64,000 bases of DNA from Phymorhynchus buccinoides (lineage: Eukaryota; Mollusca; Gastropoda; Neogastropoda; Raphitomidae), in assembly GCA_017654935.2 (NCBI GenBank), contig CM065712.1, forward strand, positions 27,645,760 to 27,709,759, given 5' to 3'. Below the pieces are notes generated by a model. It saw only the letters and a list, made by a program, of their open reading frames with translations. It ran no database searches and was not told the DNA's origin. A program made the position numbers and the translations under genes. Below, in pieces: positions 1-12,761 of the stretch (its first letter is position 1; each line of letters opens with the position of its first letter).

Positions 1-1405
1 ACTGGAAGAACATTTGCTTACAGACATAGACAAGGACCAAAAGACAAAGACAGACAGACAGACAGGACAAAGAAACAGTGTATATCATTGATCGATAGTA
101 AAGCACTCCGTTAGTCATGATACGGCTGGATGGAACACATACAGTAGTAGTTGTAGTAAATATTAGTGGTAGTCAGTAGTCAACAGTGAGGAGTCTCAGC
201 GCCAGTAGATCGTAGTAGTAGTAGTAGTAAGTACGCTCTAGTTGCTACTACGTGTAGGGTTTCAGGGCTACGAACGTGGGCCATCGCGGCCCTTTTTACG
301 CCCTGTTCTCGTTTGGTACTTTATTGTTTGCCCCGCAATTCTTAAACTTGCTTCTTGAAGCAGAAGCGGTAAAGGGCTTATGGCATACAAATAATAATAG
401 TCACTCTCAGAGCAGCTTGCCAGACGGGACACAGCGCGCTTAATCTAACTTACACGAAACTCACAAACCGAGCCCCATTACTATGCTATTTCCTAGGACT
501 GAAGCTTCACATCGGATCAGCTATGCATAATGCTGTACCCGAACGGACTCTCAGCAGGCTTACCAGTACTTGGCTGGATACGGGTTCTAGGCGTTTGCGT
601 TACAATGCGTTGCCGGTACTCAGCGTTGCGCTAGTACAAATAATAATAAGAAGAAAAGTAGACGGTGGATAAAAGGGGTAACTCCCTTTTTGAACTTCCT
701 TTTTTCTCTAGCCAATCAACAGCTGGTATTCTGTCACGAAAACCATACAGGGAAAGGGAAAGGGTGAGGGGTGGAATGGAGGGATGGGGCGAGGGCTTGA
801 GCGTTGTATTTCAAGCCCTCTTTATTCCTAAGCAAAGCAGCCTCACCCTCACCCCCACCAACACCAGCCACCCCACACCACACACACACACACGACACCA
901 CCCTAGTCCCCTTTCCTTGAGCCCTATCCTATCCTTTACCTATGTCTTTGTCTTCTAGGACCTATTCCATTCATGTCCTTATATGGTCTTCTGGGGGTCT
1001 CCCCCTCCTTAAGTTAAGGTCTCGGCGAAAACACGTTCACATCGAGAGGTTCTACATATTTATATTTCCCCATGCCAAACACAGTGGTTAGGCCACTCAT
1101 AAAATGACTTATCAAAAGTCTAGCTGTGTTGCCATGGGGGAATAGACATATCCCGTGATTAATGTTAGCGTGTACCGATACCTTTACAAACGCATATTTC
1201 GCCGGGTATTTCTTTTTTTTAGCAATTGCAAGCGAGAGGCAGGAGAGAGAGAGAGAGAGAGAGAGGAGGGGTGGGGGCAACGAATACAGGACAGGAGATT
1301 GAAAGAGAGACTCCACACCAAATACAACCCACAGACAGACAAAAAGGTGCAGAGTTGGAAGAGGTTAAAGACACAAGCTGCCGATGTCAATGTCAATGCC
1401 TCAGT
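1..1405. other. gene-less 5' end of window
   Basis: No coding region can be supported here. A 97-codon open frame at 665-958 is low-complexity and has no recognisable domain. A pure GA tract lies at 1244-1266 and a GTA trinucleotide tract near 211-230. The stretch could contain untranslated leader or promoter of TRIM-like copy A, whose first coding exon is at 4382, but no donor site could be tied to it. Confidence 0.5.
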
Positions 1406-1425
1406 GGGCGGAGCTATTGACGTCA
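1406..1425. promoter_or_regulatory. GC box next to a perfect CRE palindrome
   Basis: GGGCGG at 1406-1411 is followed seven bases later by the CREB/ATF palindrome TGACGTCA at 1418-1425. It lies about 3 kb upstream of the start-codon exon of TRIM-like copy A, which has a splice acceptor before its ATG and so must have an upstream leader exon. Promoter function is inference only. Confidence 0.25.
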
Positions 1426-2091
1426 CAGCCACAAACACTGAGCACCAAGGTCAACACACTAAGGAAGAGAGGGCCGCCAGGACTGAGGACATCTGGGCGT
1501 TGGCGTTTGTCTAAAAAAGACGTGCATTTTGACTTGAACTTACTAAAGGCCTACAATTGTGTTAACAATTCTTTGTCCATTATAGGACTGGGCACCTTTG
1601 GTGTTTGTCTGAGAAGGACGTGCCATGAATTTAGTGCTCTTCCCTGGAGTATTCTACATCATTGAATTTGTCTGACTTCTTTGCACAGACGAAGTAAAGT
1701 ACCTTGATGTCATTGAACGTTGGTAAGATACATTGATGAATGTACTAAGTGGTCGAACTTTACGCGATGACAGTCCTGAGATTACCATAGCTGTCGACGG
1801 GACTATAAATGAATAATGGACTAAATAACCCCCTGGCGTTACCTGGTTCTTTTTTGGTTATTCAGCATTATTCACAAATCGCAGGTAATGAGTCCACGAG
1901 AGAATGTTTTATTTTCCCCTTTTAATGCTTCCATTTCCTGGGGATCAATGGCAGTCTTTAGAAATGCTCAGGGGACATGATAATTTTACTTCTTAAAACC
2001 CCCCAGCAACAATTCTTATCTTTAAAAAAAATAAAATCAAAATGTTGGCAAACGTATAATTTAGCTACCTCCATAACATTTTAAAAACTGT

Positions 2092-2249
2092 TCTTTATAA
2101 AGCAGTATTTTGCCTTGTTCGGGAAATGGATAGGGTTATTATCAGACCAGGGTTAGCTTCATGAAACTATTCTTTAGAAAGTAATATTTTGCCTTGTTCG
2201 GGAAATGGATAGGGTTATTATCAGACCAGGGTTAGCTTCATGAAACTAA
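2092..2249. repeat. 79-bp tandem duplication
   Basis: Two adjacent 79-bp copies (2092-2170 and 2171-2249) differ at only a few bases near their left ends. This is a recent local duplication in non-coding, AT-rich sequence. Confidence 0.9.
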
Positions 2250-3958
2250 AAGAACAACACTTGGATATAGAAATCCGTGAACATGATCGGGGTGGCTAAA
2301 ATAAACTTCTCTCACTGACTCATAGGACTCCTCGAAGGACTGCAGACAATTTAGCCATTGGTGTTTGTTTGAGAACAACGTGTATCACGTTCATCTGTTT
2401 CACTTTGGTCTATTACACACAGTATTAAACTACAGTAGGGACATTCACTTTATTACCTAGTTTGCATATTTTGTGATATTGTGGTACTATTTGGTTTTTT
2501 TTCATTATTTGAAACTACAGCAGGTCGACATTGGCGCTAATTACGACTTTTACCTATTATGAGACTGAAGCCATTTGAGAACTGCTGTCTGCCAAGAAAG
2601 ACGCGGATTGAATGCCTCTGTTTTACTTTGGTTTAAATGACCTGAACTTACAGTATACTTGCGCTGACTTCACCATGCACTTTGAAGGAGTGGTGTCTGC
2701 TAGGTGTTTTTGTTTTCTTTTATTTCTTTTGTTACAATTCAACTAATTTAATTTTTTAGTAGGCTGCACTGACTTTAACTGTGTTCTTTGGCCATTGAAG
2801 AACTGGTGGCATTTGACTGTTTGTGTTTGTGAGAGAGTGGCGTGCATTGAACCCCCCTACTGGATTCCATAGGACCCTGTGTCATTCATCTGTTTCACGT
2901 GGGTGTTCAACATCATTAGAAACACAGGTAAGTCTGGATATTTCTTGGTAATTTGTCTGGGATGGTGACACTTTTCTAAATCAGTATGTAGCAACATCTC
3001 TTTAGTTTCTGGGATAACACACATACAATTTGTCACCCATTGTTTTCTAAATTTATTTGTGGTTGCACGTTTCAGTGTTTTGTCTTCTGTGTTGCTATGT
3101 TTTGTTCTTGTTTTACCATTTACCATGGAGCATTGTTGCACCATACAGAGATTTGTGAATGTTTTATAATTTAAAACCCCCCACCTTATTTGACGCAGAA
3201 TGGGCTAAACAACACTTGAACACAACGACCATCAATTCTTTACATTACAGATTTACTCTCAAGACACACTTCTTTTCCTCCCTGTTTTGATGGGTTTTAT
3301 TCCAACACATTGATGTACTTCACGCCATTTCTTTCAGTCTGCCTTCTCTTACGATGTACACCAAACTTTCTTTTAAAGATTCCTCACACCGTAACGGGTC
3401 ATTTTCCCTCTTATGTTTGGAAGATTTCTTAAGATTTCTTACCGTGAACAAACGTTTGAATTGATGACGATGAAAACTATTATTTTTACACCGTGACGTG
3501 GTGGGTCTTTTAACTTTTGTCACTTGATATTTTTTTCTTTTTCTCCTGTAATTTTCCCAAGTCTTTTTTACGCATTTCACAAACTTTGTACTTTCTTGGT
3601 TTAATTTTATCTAAGCTATTTTTGCACTGTTTGTAAAAATTCTTTTTCACACGAGCTCACATCCATGGTGCTTTTATGTCTTCTTACGATTCCCATTCCG
3701 TATTATCTTCCTTCATACATATATTTTATATTTGTGGAAAAAGTTTTTTACACCTTTTTTTATATAGAGTCTGGTAGGTTTCCCTGAAACTTCAACTCAT
3801 CTAACTCAGTCCAACTGTCGTTTTGTGTTATTTTATGCAAAAAGTTTAATTGAAGTTGTCCAAAGAAATACATGTACCCTGTAAATATGTTTATTAATAT
3901 ACAAATGAGTGAAAGTGTTCAAATATACATATTGCAAGCATAAACATGGGTGCACAAG
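2250..3958. other. AT-rich stretch without gene
   Basis: Two short open frames on the minus strand (near 2857-3144 and 3320-3580) have no recognisable domain, and their composition matches the surrounding AT-rich sequence. No repeat family is recognised. Confidence 0.45.
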
Positions 3959-4025
3959 GACACACACACACAGACACACACCGCACGCACACGCACACGC
4001 AGACTACACGCACATACGCACACCA

Positions 4026-4057
<32 letters not shown>

Positions 4058-4083
4058 CACACACACACACCACACACACACAC

Positions 4084-4118
<35 letters not shown>
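3959..4118. repeat. (AC)n microsatellite
   Basis: A nearly continuous AC dinucleotide run with a few CG and CAA interruptions. It ends about 260 bp before the first coding exon of TRIM-like copy A. Confidence 0.95.
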
Positions 4119-4120
<2 letters not shown>

Positions 4121-4381
4121 GGCATGTTTTGTTTCTCTCTCGTTATGTTCCTCTGTCTCTGTCTCCTCTCAATATCTGTCTTCATTTCGTTCTTTAGCTA
4201 TCTAATACAGTCATTTTCTTTGTTTTTCTTCTTCGTCTTCATCGTTGTCGTTGTGTTGTCGTTGTCATTGTTGTCGTTTCATCATCATTTATGTTTTCTT
4301 CTTATATCTTCTTGCCAGGGTTGTTGTCATCTAATTTTGCTTTTTCAGTTTCTTTCATTTTCTTCTTCTCCTTCTTGCTAG

Positions 4382-5334
4382 ACTCCTCACAATCACCATG
4401 GCAACAGGTGGGTCTCCAACCTCACAGGTTGGGCAACAGGTGACGTCATCCTCGGACTGTCCCCAGTGTGGGTTCCTGTGTCTAGGTCCTGTGGCCCTCA
4501 ACTGTGGACACGTCATCTGCAGGAAATGTCTCCACGACATGCTGGAAGAGCGGGACCAGCACCTCTCCTGTCAGCAGTGTGGTCACCAGCTGAACCTCCC
4601 CAGGAGAGTGACCCTCGGCCAGCTCGTAAATCAACTGGGGACCAACCCTGTTGTGGAGAACCTCATCCAACTAGAGCTGAAGAACATCACTGATGCCCCA
4701 TGCCTGAACTGCCCCAACGTACTGGCTGAGAAAGTCTGCCTGGATTGCCAGGAGTATTATTGTGACATCTGCTCCATCAACCATTGCAAGAGTCGAGTTG
4801 CAAAAGACCATGTTCTCTACCCCTTGTCTCAGGCTGTACAGAACCAAAGTATTTCTTCAGGAGCCTCTGCCACATCCACACCCAGGCCCAGGTCATCTTC
4901 TATCACATCCACAGCATCCAGCATTCGTAACCCTGCTCTTTCCCAGTCACATGACACGTCCAGAGATGGCAATGACTGGAATGACTGGACGAGAAATCAG
5001 ATGAGTCAGCTACAGAAGGCATCAGTAGACAAGCTGGAGACAGGAACCATCCTACAGGACATAGAATCTTTTGCTCATGAGTTGTCCATCAGGGTCCACA
5101 CAGACGAACAGGAAATTGACGCTTACCAGAATCACCTGCCTCGCTTGGACGTCACCCAACGTACAGACCAGGGCACTTACCTCCTCCAGTCCAGGGATTC
5201 TGACGTCCTCATGACGGTCAAGATGGAATCTCTGGAGAAATGTCTGCGTCACGTGATGCAAGGTCGTCACTGCCTGGACCAGGATGTTCTCAGTTTGGTC
5301 AGGACACAACTGGACCAGATGTTGCACCCTGCAG
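4382..5334 (+). CDS. TRIM-like copy A, RING/B-box exon (intact)
   Basis: First coding exon of a RING-type E3 ubiquitin ligase-like protein. The exon opens after a pyrimidine-rich acceptor ending in ttgctag. The start ATG at 4398 has good Kozak context (caccATGG). A C3HC4 RING finger is visible at residues C21, C24, C36, H38, C41, C44, C58 and C61. A B-box-like zinc finger follows at C102, C105, C114, C117, C122, C125 and H138. Residues 145-185 are Ser/Thr-rich and residues 195-310 look helical. The open frame runs to a TGA at 5340-5342, but CAG|GTCAGT at 5335 is a splice donor that the - strand copy also has. Splicing there (phase 1) to 8922 joins the frame to the propeller exon. RING proteins of this layout transfer ubiquitin from an E2 to substrates; the substrate here is unknown. 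Confidence 0.85.
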
Positions 5335-5818
5335 GTCAGTGAGAAAAGGAGAGGATTATATAAAACGGATAAGATAGCAGAGAGAGAGAGCAGAGGAGAG
5401 AGAGAGCGAAGAGAGAGAGAGCGAGAGAGATGAGACGAGAGAGAGAGAGAGAGAGTATGTGATAATACAATTCAATACATATTCATGAACCTCATTTCAT
5501 GTTTAATTATGATAATATGTGCAGGGTTCCGTTCTTCATGGGTGTTACATTTACAATAATGTCAATGGTAAAAATACACGAATATGACACCATTATTATG
5601 GGCATATTTTGGTGCCTGTTAACAGTTTTTGAAAATTGAAAAATAATGTTCATGGGTGACACCTGGAGTTTGGACATGATTGAGGATGACTAAATGTCTT
5701 TTGGTCAAACATTCCCCCTGGAAAGTTTCCAAAGGTTGTAATTTGTAAGCTTTCTAGCAAGGATAGGATGACAAGGCAGCTGCTTTCAAGATTCACAGGG
5801 AATGAAAAAAGCTTGATG

Positions 5819-6191
5819 AGAGTACGTTAACATTATACAATACAGAGATCACTGACTGGTGTTATTATGGTATAGAGTATGCAATACAGAGATCACTGAC
5901 TGGTGTTATTATGGCATAGAGTATGTTAATATCATACAGTACAGAGATCGCTGACTGGTGTTATTATGGCATAGAGTATGTTAGTATCATAAAATACAGA
6001 GATCACTGACTGGTGTTAGTATGGCATAGAGTACGTTAATATCATACAATACATAGATCACTGACTGGTGTTAATATGGCATAGAGTACGTTAATATCAT
6101 ACAATACAGAGATCACTGACTGGTGTTAATATGGCATAGAGTATTTTGATATCATACAATACATAGATCACTGCCTGTGTGTTATTATGAC
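5819..6191. repeat. 55-bp tandem repeat, about 7 copies
   Basis: Unit contains agatcactgactggtgtta and ggcatagagta. The copies diverge by substitutions and one short unit. It lies in the intron of copy A and is non-coding. Confidence 0.9.
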
Positions 6192-6224
6192 CTAGTGTGG
6201 CTTCTGAATTAGCAGCTCTGGTAG

Positions 6225-7500
6225 ATCAAGATAACAGATGGTGATTGGAGTAGCGGTGGGTGGTTGATGATGACATTGTTGTTGCTGTTGATGAAGATGA
6301 TGATCGATGAGGAGGAGGAGGATGATTATTGATTGTAGCGATGATAATGTATGATGATGATGAAATAATAAAGGGATGGTGGTGGTAGTTGTGGTGGGTG
6401 GTGGGTGATTGCAGATGATAACGATGACGAAAATGATGATGATGATGGCGATTATGATAATGATGCTGGCTCGCTCCTGATGATGATGTTGGTGGTGTTG
6501 GTAGTTGTGATGGTGGCGTTGATGATGGAGATAATAATAATAATAATAATAATTACAATTTATATACCGCTTATTCTCCTTACGGGGCTCTAAGAGCTTC
6601 ACAAAGAAGTTAAAAAATCAGAGCAGACACAACAAAACAAAGCACTTACTCATAAGGAACAACCCGAAAACGAAATCATGACAACTACATTTACATCCAC
6701 ACCCCCCCTTTCACACTCCACTAGAATCCAAACCATCACAAATATCGTTTTTCCACGCAAAAGGCATTTTCTCACACGTACACCCCCACACCCACCCCCA
6801 CCTCCCACCCCCCGTTCGTCCCCGCTCCCGCATTCACCTTACCCCTTCAGAGACCTCAAACTAACCTACTTTTTGTATAGATCTCCCGGCACGCACGCAT
6901 GCATATGTACACACACACGCGCGCGCTGTGCGAGCATGTGCAGAAGGACAAATACCCCTAACACGGACGCACGCACTCACTCGCACACCACACGCACACG
7001 CACACGCAAACACGCACACGCCATGCACACAACACACACACGCACGCACGCACGCAGTCGTCTTTGAAGAAACATACGAAATGCATGATGATGATTAGGA
7101 GGGTGATGATGATGATGATGATGATGATGGTGGTGATGGGGATGATTATGAGGATGGTGGTGTTGGTAGTTTTGTGATGGTGGCGTTGATGATGATCATG
7201 ATGATGATGGAGAGGATGATGATGCAGAATGGTGATGATGTAGATGATGGTGGTGGTGGTGGTGGTGGCATTGATGATGATTATAAGAATGATGATGGAT
7301 GATAGTGATGATGCTATGTGTGATGATGATCAAGCGACGACGACGACGAATGATGATGATGATGATGATGGTATGGATGATGATGATGGTGTGATGATGA
7401 TGGCGATGATGATGATGATAATGATGATGATGATGATGATGACGATGGATGACGACGACGACGAAGACGACAACGACGACGACTCGATGATGTTGTAATG
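6225..7500. repeat. GAT/GTG trinucleotide-rich intronic tract
   Basis: Two GAT-rich blocks (6290-6545 and 7083-7500) produce spurious poly-Asp and poly-His open frames on the two strands. Between them, 6533-6603 (AAT run plus acaatttatataccgcttat) resembles the tail of a dispersed non-autonomous element. 6895-7060 is CA/CG microsatellite. No gene is supported. Confidence 0.8.
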
Positions 7501-8169
7501 ATGATGAGTGATTATGATAACTAGAGGGCTTATGCTTGCCTTTGAGAGCAAACATGACAGGATTCCCCCCTAAACAATCATTTGCATTCAATATTAAAAT
7601 GTTCGTCCCCACTTACGGTTTGCACTTCAGGTTCGAATTTATAGCGAAAAGTATTGCACTGCTACTCTTTAGTAAACACTGAAAAAAAATACAAGTATTC
7701 CGTGGAGTCCGTTTTCAAGTTATTGGAAGATTAAAGTGTTGCCAAAATTAGCTCAATTTTGGCCATATTTCGGCCAATCGGTTTTAATATCGGCAATAAA
7801 ACCTAACATTGTAATAGGGTCCTTCGGATATTCCTTCGAATGTCATCGAAATCGGAAGAAAATGTTTAAAAATCCATAAAATTATATGGGATTTAGTGAA
7901 AGTGCACCAAAACAAATTTACTATATATTTGAATAACTTCCAACTATTTAACATATCGTCAACAAACTCCTTTTCGACTTTTTGGGGGGGGGGCCCCCAG
8001 AACAGAGTATGTCTCCAAAATCCAGATAGTAAGGTTTTGGTGACGTCACTTCCGGTCTTGGGCTATTATTTGATCCAAATAAAATCTCCTGACATACATA
8101 GCTGGGCACTCCAGGTTCGTACTTCCGGTTTCATTTTTTTACCAGACGTTGTTGGCAAATCTAATTTAG

Positions 8170-8578
8170 TGGTGTAGAGTGGAACAGTGTTATCGCGTTT
8201 CGCTTCGTGTCAAGTAAACCCGAGTTCGAACCTTGGTACAGGGGATTTTTTCCTCTCACTTTGCACTAGGCCTTACCGGTCTGAACGTGGAGTCTTTCGG
8301 TTGAGACAATAAACCGAGGTACCGTGTGCCCATGCACTTAGCACACGGGTTGAACCCAGTGGCAAACGAAAAAGTTGTTCATTCTGGGCAAAATCCACCC
8401 CACCCCCCCCCCCCCCCAGTGATCATTGACACAAACCGCATGCAAAAATAATGTATATAAAAGAAAATTGTGTTGGCGCGACTCTGGCTGTCGACGCGCT
8501 CGCCAGGTGGGAGCACCCCGAATTTCACAAAGGACGCCTCTGTGACGATAAAGTACCAAAAAACAAATAACTAATACC
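8170..8578 (+). mobile_element. tRNA-derived SINE, full-length-looking copy
   Basis: The head has pol III promoter-like boxes: an A-box-like gtgtagagtgg and a B box in gagttcgaacc. The body can be aligned along its whole length with the minus-strand copy at 12350-12707. The 3' domain (gcgacgcgctc ... cctctgtgac ... taaagtacca) recurs in three truncated copies at 12029, 24228 and 52465. It sits in the intron of TRIM-like copy A and has no counterpart in copy B. A poly-C run at 8401-8416 interrupts it. Confidence 0.8.
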
Positions 8579-8921
8579 TCGTTAAAGTTCTGAAAAAAAA
8601 AATGGAACGAAATCCGTTCAGGGGAACGTTTTGGAGGGGGGGGAAATATTCCAGCTTGAAATTTCCGCCGATTTCGCGGGTTTTCAGGTCATGATTTTGC
8701 CGAAACTTTAGGCGAAATCATTTATCATTTCAAATTTCACATAAAAGCCCCAATTAAAAAGGGTTCCTGCAACTTTTCAAGAAAATTTAAGCAAAATCGG
8801 ACAAAAAAAGGGGAAGAAAAAGACGGAAAAAAGCGGAGAAAAAGACGATTTTTTACGAATGCAATAGTATTCTCGCTAAGTAGTGAAGATTCCTAAATGA
8901 TGATGATGATATTATTAACAG

Positions 8922-9944
8922 ATCAGGACTGTCTGATTCAAACTTCCTCTTCACAAGTGGGCTTACCCATATCTTCTCACACACCCCTCCCCTCTTCAGC
9001 ACAACTGCCAGCAGCCACCCTTCGCCCCCACCCCCCCACCCCCCTCCCTTCTTCAGCACAAGTGTCAGCAGCCCCCCACTTCACCCCCTTGCTACTGTGG
9101 ACGTCATGACGGTAACACCAAGACGACTGTTCAGTGCGCGGCCAGAAGAGAATGGTGAAAAGGACACACCCTGGATCAGCGCCATTGTCTGTCTGCCGGA
9201 TGACAGGATCGTCATGACGGACCTCAGTAACAGGAAGGTGAAGGTGATGGGGGAAACTCCTCCACACAGGGTGTCTGAGTCTGTAGAATGTAAGGAAAGG
9301 CCATACCACCTGGCTCTGTTGTCTGACGGCCTGGTTGCCGTGACGACATTGACCAACCTGATCTACCTGATCAGTGTGACGAAGACACTGACAGTGACGT
9401 CACAGATAAAGACTGTTAGGCAGTATGATGGCATAGCAGGACTGAGTGACGGACTGATACTGGTTAGTTGTAGGGAAGAAAGCACCGGTCCTGCTGCACT
9501 ATGCGTGCTGACCCGACGTGGTGACGTGTGAGAACTGTCACTGACAGCACCAGGCTGCCAGGACTGGAGTCACCATATTACATCTTTGTTGACGTGGAAC
9601 AACCACGTCAGGTGGCTGACTACAGTAAACACATGGTGCCACAGGATAGAGGTCAGTCTGGCCACGCACCCCACACCTATGACCACACTGACATCAGGGA
9701 TCCTGGACAGGTGTGGGCAAGACAGGCAGGGAATGTTTATGGAGAGTGTGTTGATGGTAGGGCTTTGGATGAGTTGGTGTTGGTAAGGAACAAGGGTGGA
9801 CAGTGGAGACGACTGGTGACCTCGACCTCAGTGACCCCCGGGTATGTCAGTCCTCGTGGCTGTGTCTGACCAGGAAGGACGTTGGTGGGGATATGGTTAA
9901 AACTGTAAGCTCAGACAGTGTGTGTTTGCTATGACTTGGTGTAG
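8922..9944 (+). pseudogene. TRIM-like copy A, propeller exon (frame-broken)
   Basis: Homologous to the intact propeller exon of copy B. It opens at the acceptor ending in ttattaacag with residues DQDCLIQTSSS, then a Pro/Ser linker of two units (three in copy B). The frame shifts within the linker near 9078-9093. A second shift near 9525 ends the second frame at a TGA just after RGDV, where copy B reads on through RCGDVVITVTDS. A third disturbance near 9815-9875 breaks the last blade. The remnant ends at CYDLV and TAG (9942-9944), matching the copy B C-terminus. NHL-like blade motifs such as VCLPDDRIVMTD remain. Several deletions lie outside homopolymers, so true decay is likelier than sequencing error, though error cannot be excluded. 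Confidence 0.75.
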
Positions 9945-10383
9945 ATTCTCCCTTAGTATGCAGCTACTGTGTGTGTGTGGTGTGTGGTGGTGTGCGTGTG
10001 TGTGTGTGTGTGTGTGTGTCAAAGTCAAAGTCAAGTCAAGTCAAGTCAAGTTTAAAATACTTTATATCACGTAGGTGAAATTACATCGTGGTCTCGTCAA
10101 GCACAATACAATCAAAGAAAACACATTTCATGCATGAAAAATGAAAACAAAACTAAGAAAAAACGAAATGAAAATATGCTTCGCAAAAAAACATTTGAAC
10201 ATATGTTAGGGTCATAGAAGCGACTATCAAAACATTAAGACGCCCTCTTCAGCACCATTTCTAGTATTCGCATGCATTTAGTTCACCCCCCCTACCCAAA
10301 CCCCCAACCTCTCCAAGTCACCCAAGCTTCACATATTTTTGGTCCCTTCCCTTCCCAACATTTCATGCGCCCCTCCTCTCTCT

Positions 10384-10449
<66 letters not shown>

Positions 10450-10551
10450 GCGTACACACATAACACACAGACATGAGACAGGACAGACAGAAGACGCACA
10501 AACGCCGCAACGTACGCACACACACGCACGTCCGCACGCACGCACGCACGC
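9945..10551. other. gene-less flank of copy A with TG and CT tracts
   Basis: A TG microsatellite (about 9970-10019) follows the copy A stop, as a CA/TG tract follows copy B. A caaagtcaaagtcaagtcaa motif run and an AT-rich stretch (10020-10260) could be a degenerate element 3' end. A CT tract fills 10377-10450. Confidence 0.6.
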
Positions 10552-11051
10552 NNNNNNNNNNNNNNNNNNNNNNNNNNNNNNNNNNNNNNNNNNNNNNNNN
10601 NNNNNNNNNNNNNNNNNNNNNNNNNNNNNNNNNNNNNNNNNNNNNNNNNNNNNNNNNNNNNNNNNNNNNNNNNNNNNNNNNNNNNNNNNNNNNNNNNNNN
10701 NNNNNNNNNNNNNNNNNNNNNNNNNNNNNNNNNNNNNNNNNNNNNNNNNNNNNNNNNNNNNNNNNNNNNNNNNNNNNNNNNNNNNNNNNNNNNNNNNNNN
10801 NNNNNNNNNNNNNNNNNNNNNNNNNNNNNNNNNNNNNNNNNNNNNNNNNNNNNNNNNNNNNNNNNNNNNNNNNNNNNNNNNNNNNNNNNNNNNNNNNNNN
10901 NNNNNNNNNNNNNNNNNNNNNNNNNNNNNNNNNNNNNNNNNNNNNNNNNNNNNNNNNNNNNNNNNNNNNNNNNNNNNNNNNNNNNNNNNNNNNNNNNNNN
11001 NNNNNNNNNNNNNNNNNNNNNNNNNNNNNNNNNNNNNNNNNNNNNNNNNNN
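10552..11051. other. assembly gap of exactly 500 N
   Basis: The identical length to the second gap in the window marks it as a scaffolding placeholder of unknown true size. Open frames crossing it are artefacts. Confidence 0.98.
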
Positions 11052-11764
11052 CTTTTGTTTTTTTTTACATTCCGCCTCCAGCCGCTCCTCTCCAACTCTA
11101 CACTCATTGGAAACAGAAATAAAGAAAAAAGGATAGATAGGCACATTGGAGGAAAGATCAAACAGACAGACAGAGAAACGAACGCATCCAACAGCTCCCA
11201 AAAAGGACACGCGAGGCCAGTGCATCCCTAGACAAAGCCACACTATTATGCACATTGCTTTTGTCAGGCTTTTGACGATTCCCAAAATAGATGTTCAGCG
11301 CGCATGCTGCTTTTACCAAATAACTGATACATGATAATAATGATCAATGAAATACCGGCAAACCATCTCCAGTGTGAATATAAAGGATTACATAAGTCAT
11401 AAAGTCATAAGTTTCTTTATTGTCCATGGCAATTGTACAACGCACATGGAAACATGTCTTCCACCGTGTAAAATAAAAAATATTCAATAAAAGTATGAAA
11501 CATAAATTTACATTAACAAAATAGATTATGTAACTCTCACACCACACCCAATCATTCATCCGCTCTCTGCTATCTTGCTCACTCATCATGCAAACCACCA
11601 CCACTTCCGCCTTCATTTTTAACCCCCTCTTTTCTTTTCTCCTTCCCTCCTCCTTCTTTCCGGTTCCTTTTCTCTCTCCCCCCCCCCCCCCACCCCCTTT
11701 TTCTTTCAAATTATTTTGAGGTAGGCCCTTTCACGCTCTCCCTCATCCCATTGCTCGCATGGCC
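11052..11764. other. gene-less, AT- then CT-rich
   Basis: No domain-bearing frame is seen. A ttctttattgtccatggcaa motif near 11413 resembles the 3' end of a non-LTR element but is too short to assign. A C homopolymer lies at 11680-11690. Confidence 0.45.
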
Positions 11765-11922
11765 GACCAAGATGGACCAAGATGGACCAAGATGGACCAA
11801 GATGGACAAGATGGACCAAGATGGACCAAGATGGACAAGATGGACCAAGATGGACAAGATGGACCAAGATGGACAAGATGGACCAAGATGGACAAGATGG
11901 ACAAGATGGACCAAGATGGACA
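11765..11922. repeat. 9/10-bp minisatellite, alternating gatggaccaa and gatggacaa
   Basis: About 16 units in which 10-bp (gatggaccaa) and 9-bp (gatggacaa) versions alternate irregularly. The array is open in several frames but has no coding support. Confidence 0.93.
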
Positions 11923-12028
11923 TCCCCAAGAGCCTCAAGTGTTGTCATTTGATACAAACATGTCTGGGTTTCTGTTTTAAAAAATATGTCATTTTGTCAA
12001 AATTTACCCACCTCCCTTTCCTTCCTCA

Positions 12029-12172
12029 TCAGTCACACAAAAATCGCATGCAAATAAACAGAAAGAAGAAAAAAAGGGTGGCGCGCCTATGGCTGCGACG
12101 CGTTCTCCAGGTGGGAGCAACCCGAAATTTCACCAGACACCTCTGTGACTATAAAAGTACCAAATAATACTA
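12029..12172 (+). mobile_element. SINE, 5'-truncated copy
   Basis: Carries the 3' domain of the SINE seen in full at 8170-8578: ggctgcgacgcg, caggtgggagca, ctgtgactataaaagtacca, then an AAT-type tail. It is tail-to-tail with the minus-strand copy at 12350-12707. Confidence 0.75.
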
Positions 12173-12349
12173 GTTTTTAAAAAAACTAACTAATAAAAAA
12201 CAGCAACAGTTCATTTTTTAAAAAATGACTTCCAGAGTTCCTACAGACACCTGCAGACGTGGTTTGGGTCACAAAACCACACCCCCCGGTCAGCTACCTA
12301 AAATGAATCACCACCGGCTAACACTCTGTGGTTCACCGTGTTTCGATTT

Positions 12350-12707
12350 ACGCATTAGGGTATTAGGGTACTTTATGGTCACATAGGCGTCTGTGAAATT
12401 CGGATTGCTCCAACCTGCAGAGCGCGTCGCAGCCAGAGCCGCGCCATCCAATGTGGTTTTGCATGAAATTTGTGTGTGACTGATGAGGGACCAAATGACA
12501 AATTTTTTCGTTGCCACTGGGATTAACATATGCTAAGCGCATGGGCACATGGGACCCCGGTTTATCATCTCATCCGAAAGAATCCACGTTCAGATCGTTA
12601 AGGCCTCCCTAGTGCAAAGTGAGAGTAAAAATACCCTGTACCCAGGTTCGAACTCGGGTTTAATTGACACAAGGCGAACGCGTTACCTCTGTGCCACTCT
12701 ACACCCG
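12350..12707 (-). mobile_element. SINE, full-length-looking copy
   Basis: Read on the minus strand it starts with gggtgtagagtggcacag, has the B box in gagttcgaacctgg, and ends with gtgaccataaagtacc. It matches the plus-strand copy in the copy A intron along its length. It abuts the left flank of the 40-bp satellite. Confidence 0.8.
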
Positions 12708-12712
12708 TGGTT

Positions 12713-12759
12713 CTGTTTAATTTCATAGTACAGTCCACTCAAGGAACAAACCCCTTGGA
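12713..12759. repeat. left direct flank of the 40-bp array
   Basis: A 47-bp segment starting ctgttta and ending ccttgga. It aligns without gaps to 19892-19938, with about ten mismatches. The array lies between the two, and parts of the flank (cagtcca, gaacaaa) resemble parts of the satellite unit. Confidence 0.7.
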
Positions 12760-12761
12760 CC

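Larger units (their letters stand above)
5335..8921 (+). other. intron of TRIM-like copy A (3.6 kb)
   Basis: Donor GTCAGT at 5335 and acceptor attattaacag ending at 8921; the phase-1 join restores an Asp codon. It begins with a GA-rich tract (5380-5457), as the copy B intron does. It then holds a 55-bp tandem repeat, a long GAT-rich tract, a tRNA-derived SINE, and a 3' part (about 8080-8130 and 8600-8920) alignable by eye to the copy B intron around 26230-26545. Confidence 0.75.

Noticed and set aside
665..958. 97-codon frame near the left end
   Set aside because: No domain, low-complexity Pro/Ser/Thr composition, and no splice or start context.
6192..7612. Poly-Asp and poly-His proteins
   Set aside because: Translations of GAT/ATC trinucleotide tracts inside the intron of copy A.
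10292..11285. Frames of 250-320 codons across 10.5-11.1 kb (and 40961-41686)
   Set aside because: They run through runs of N and contain no real sequence in the middle.
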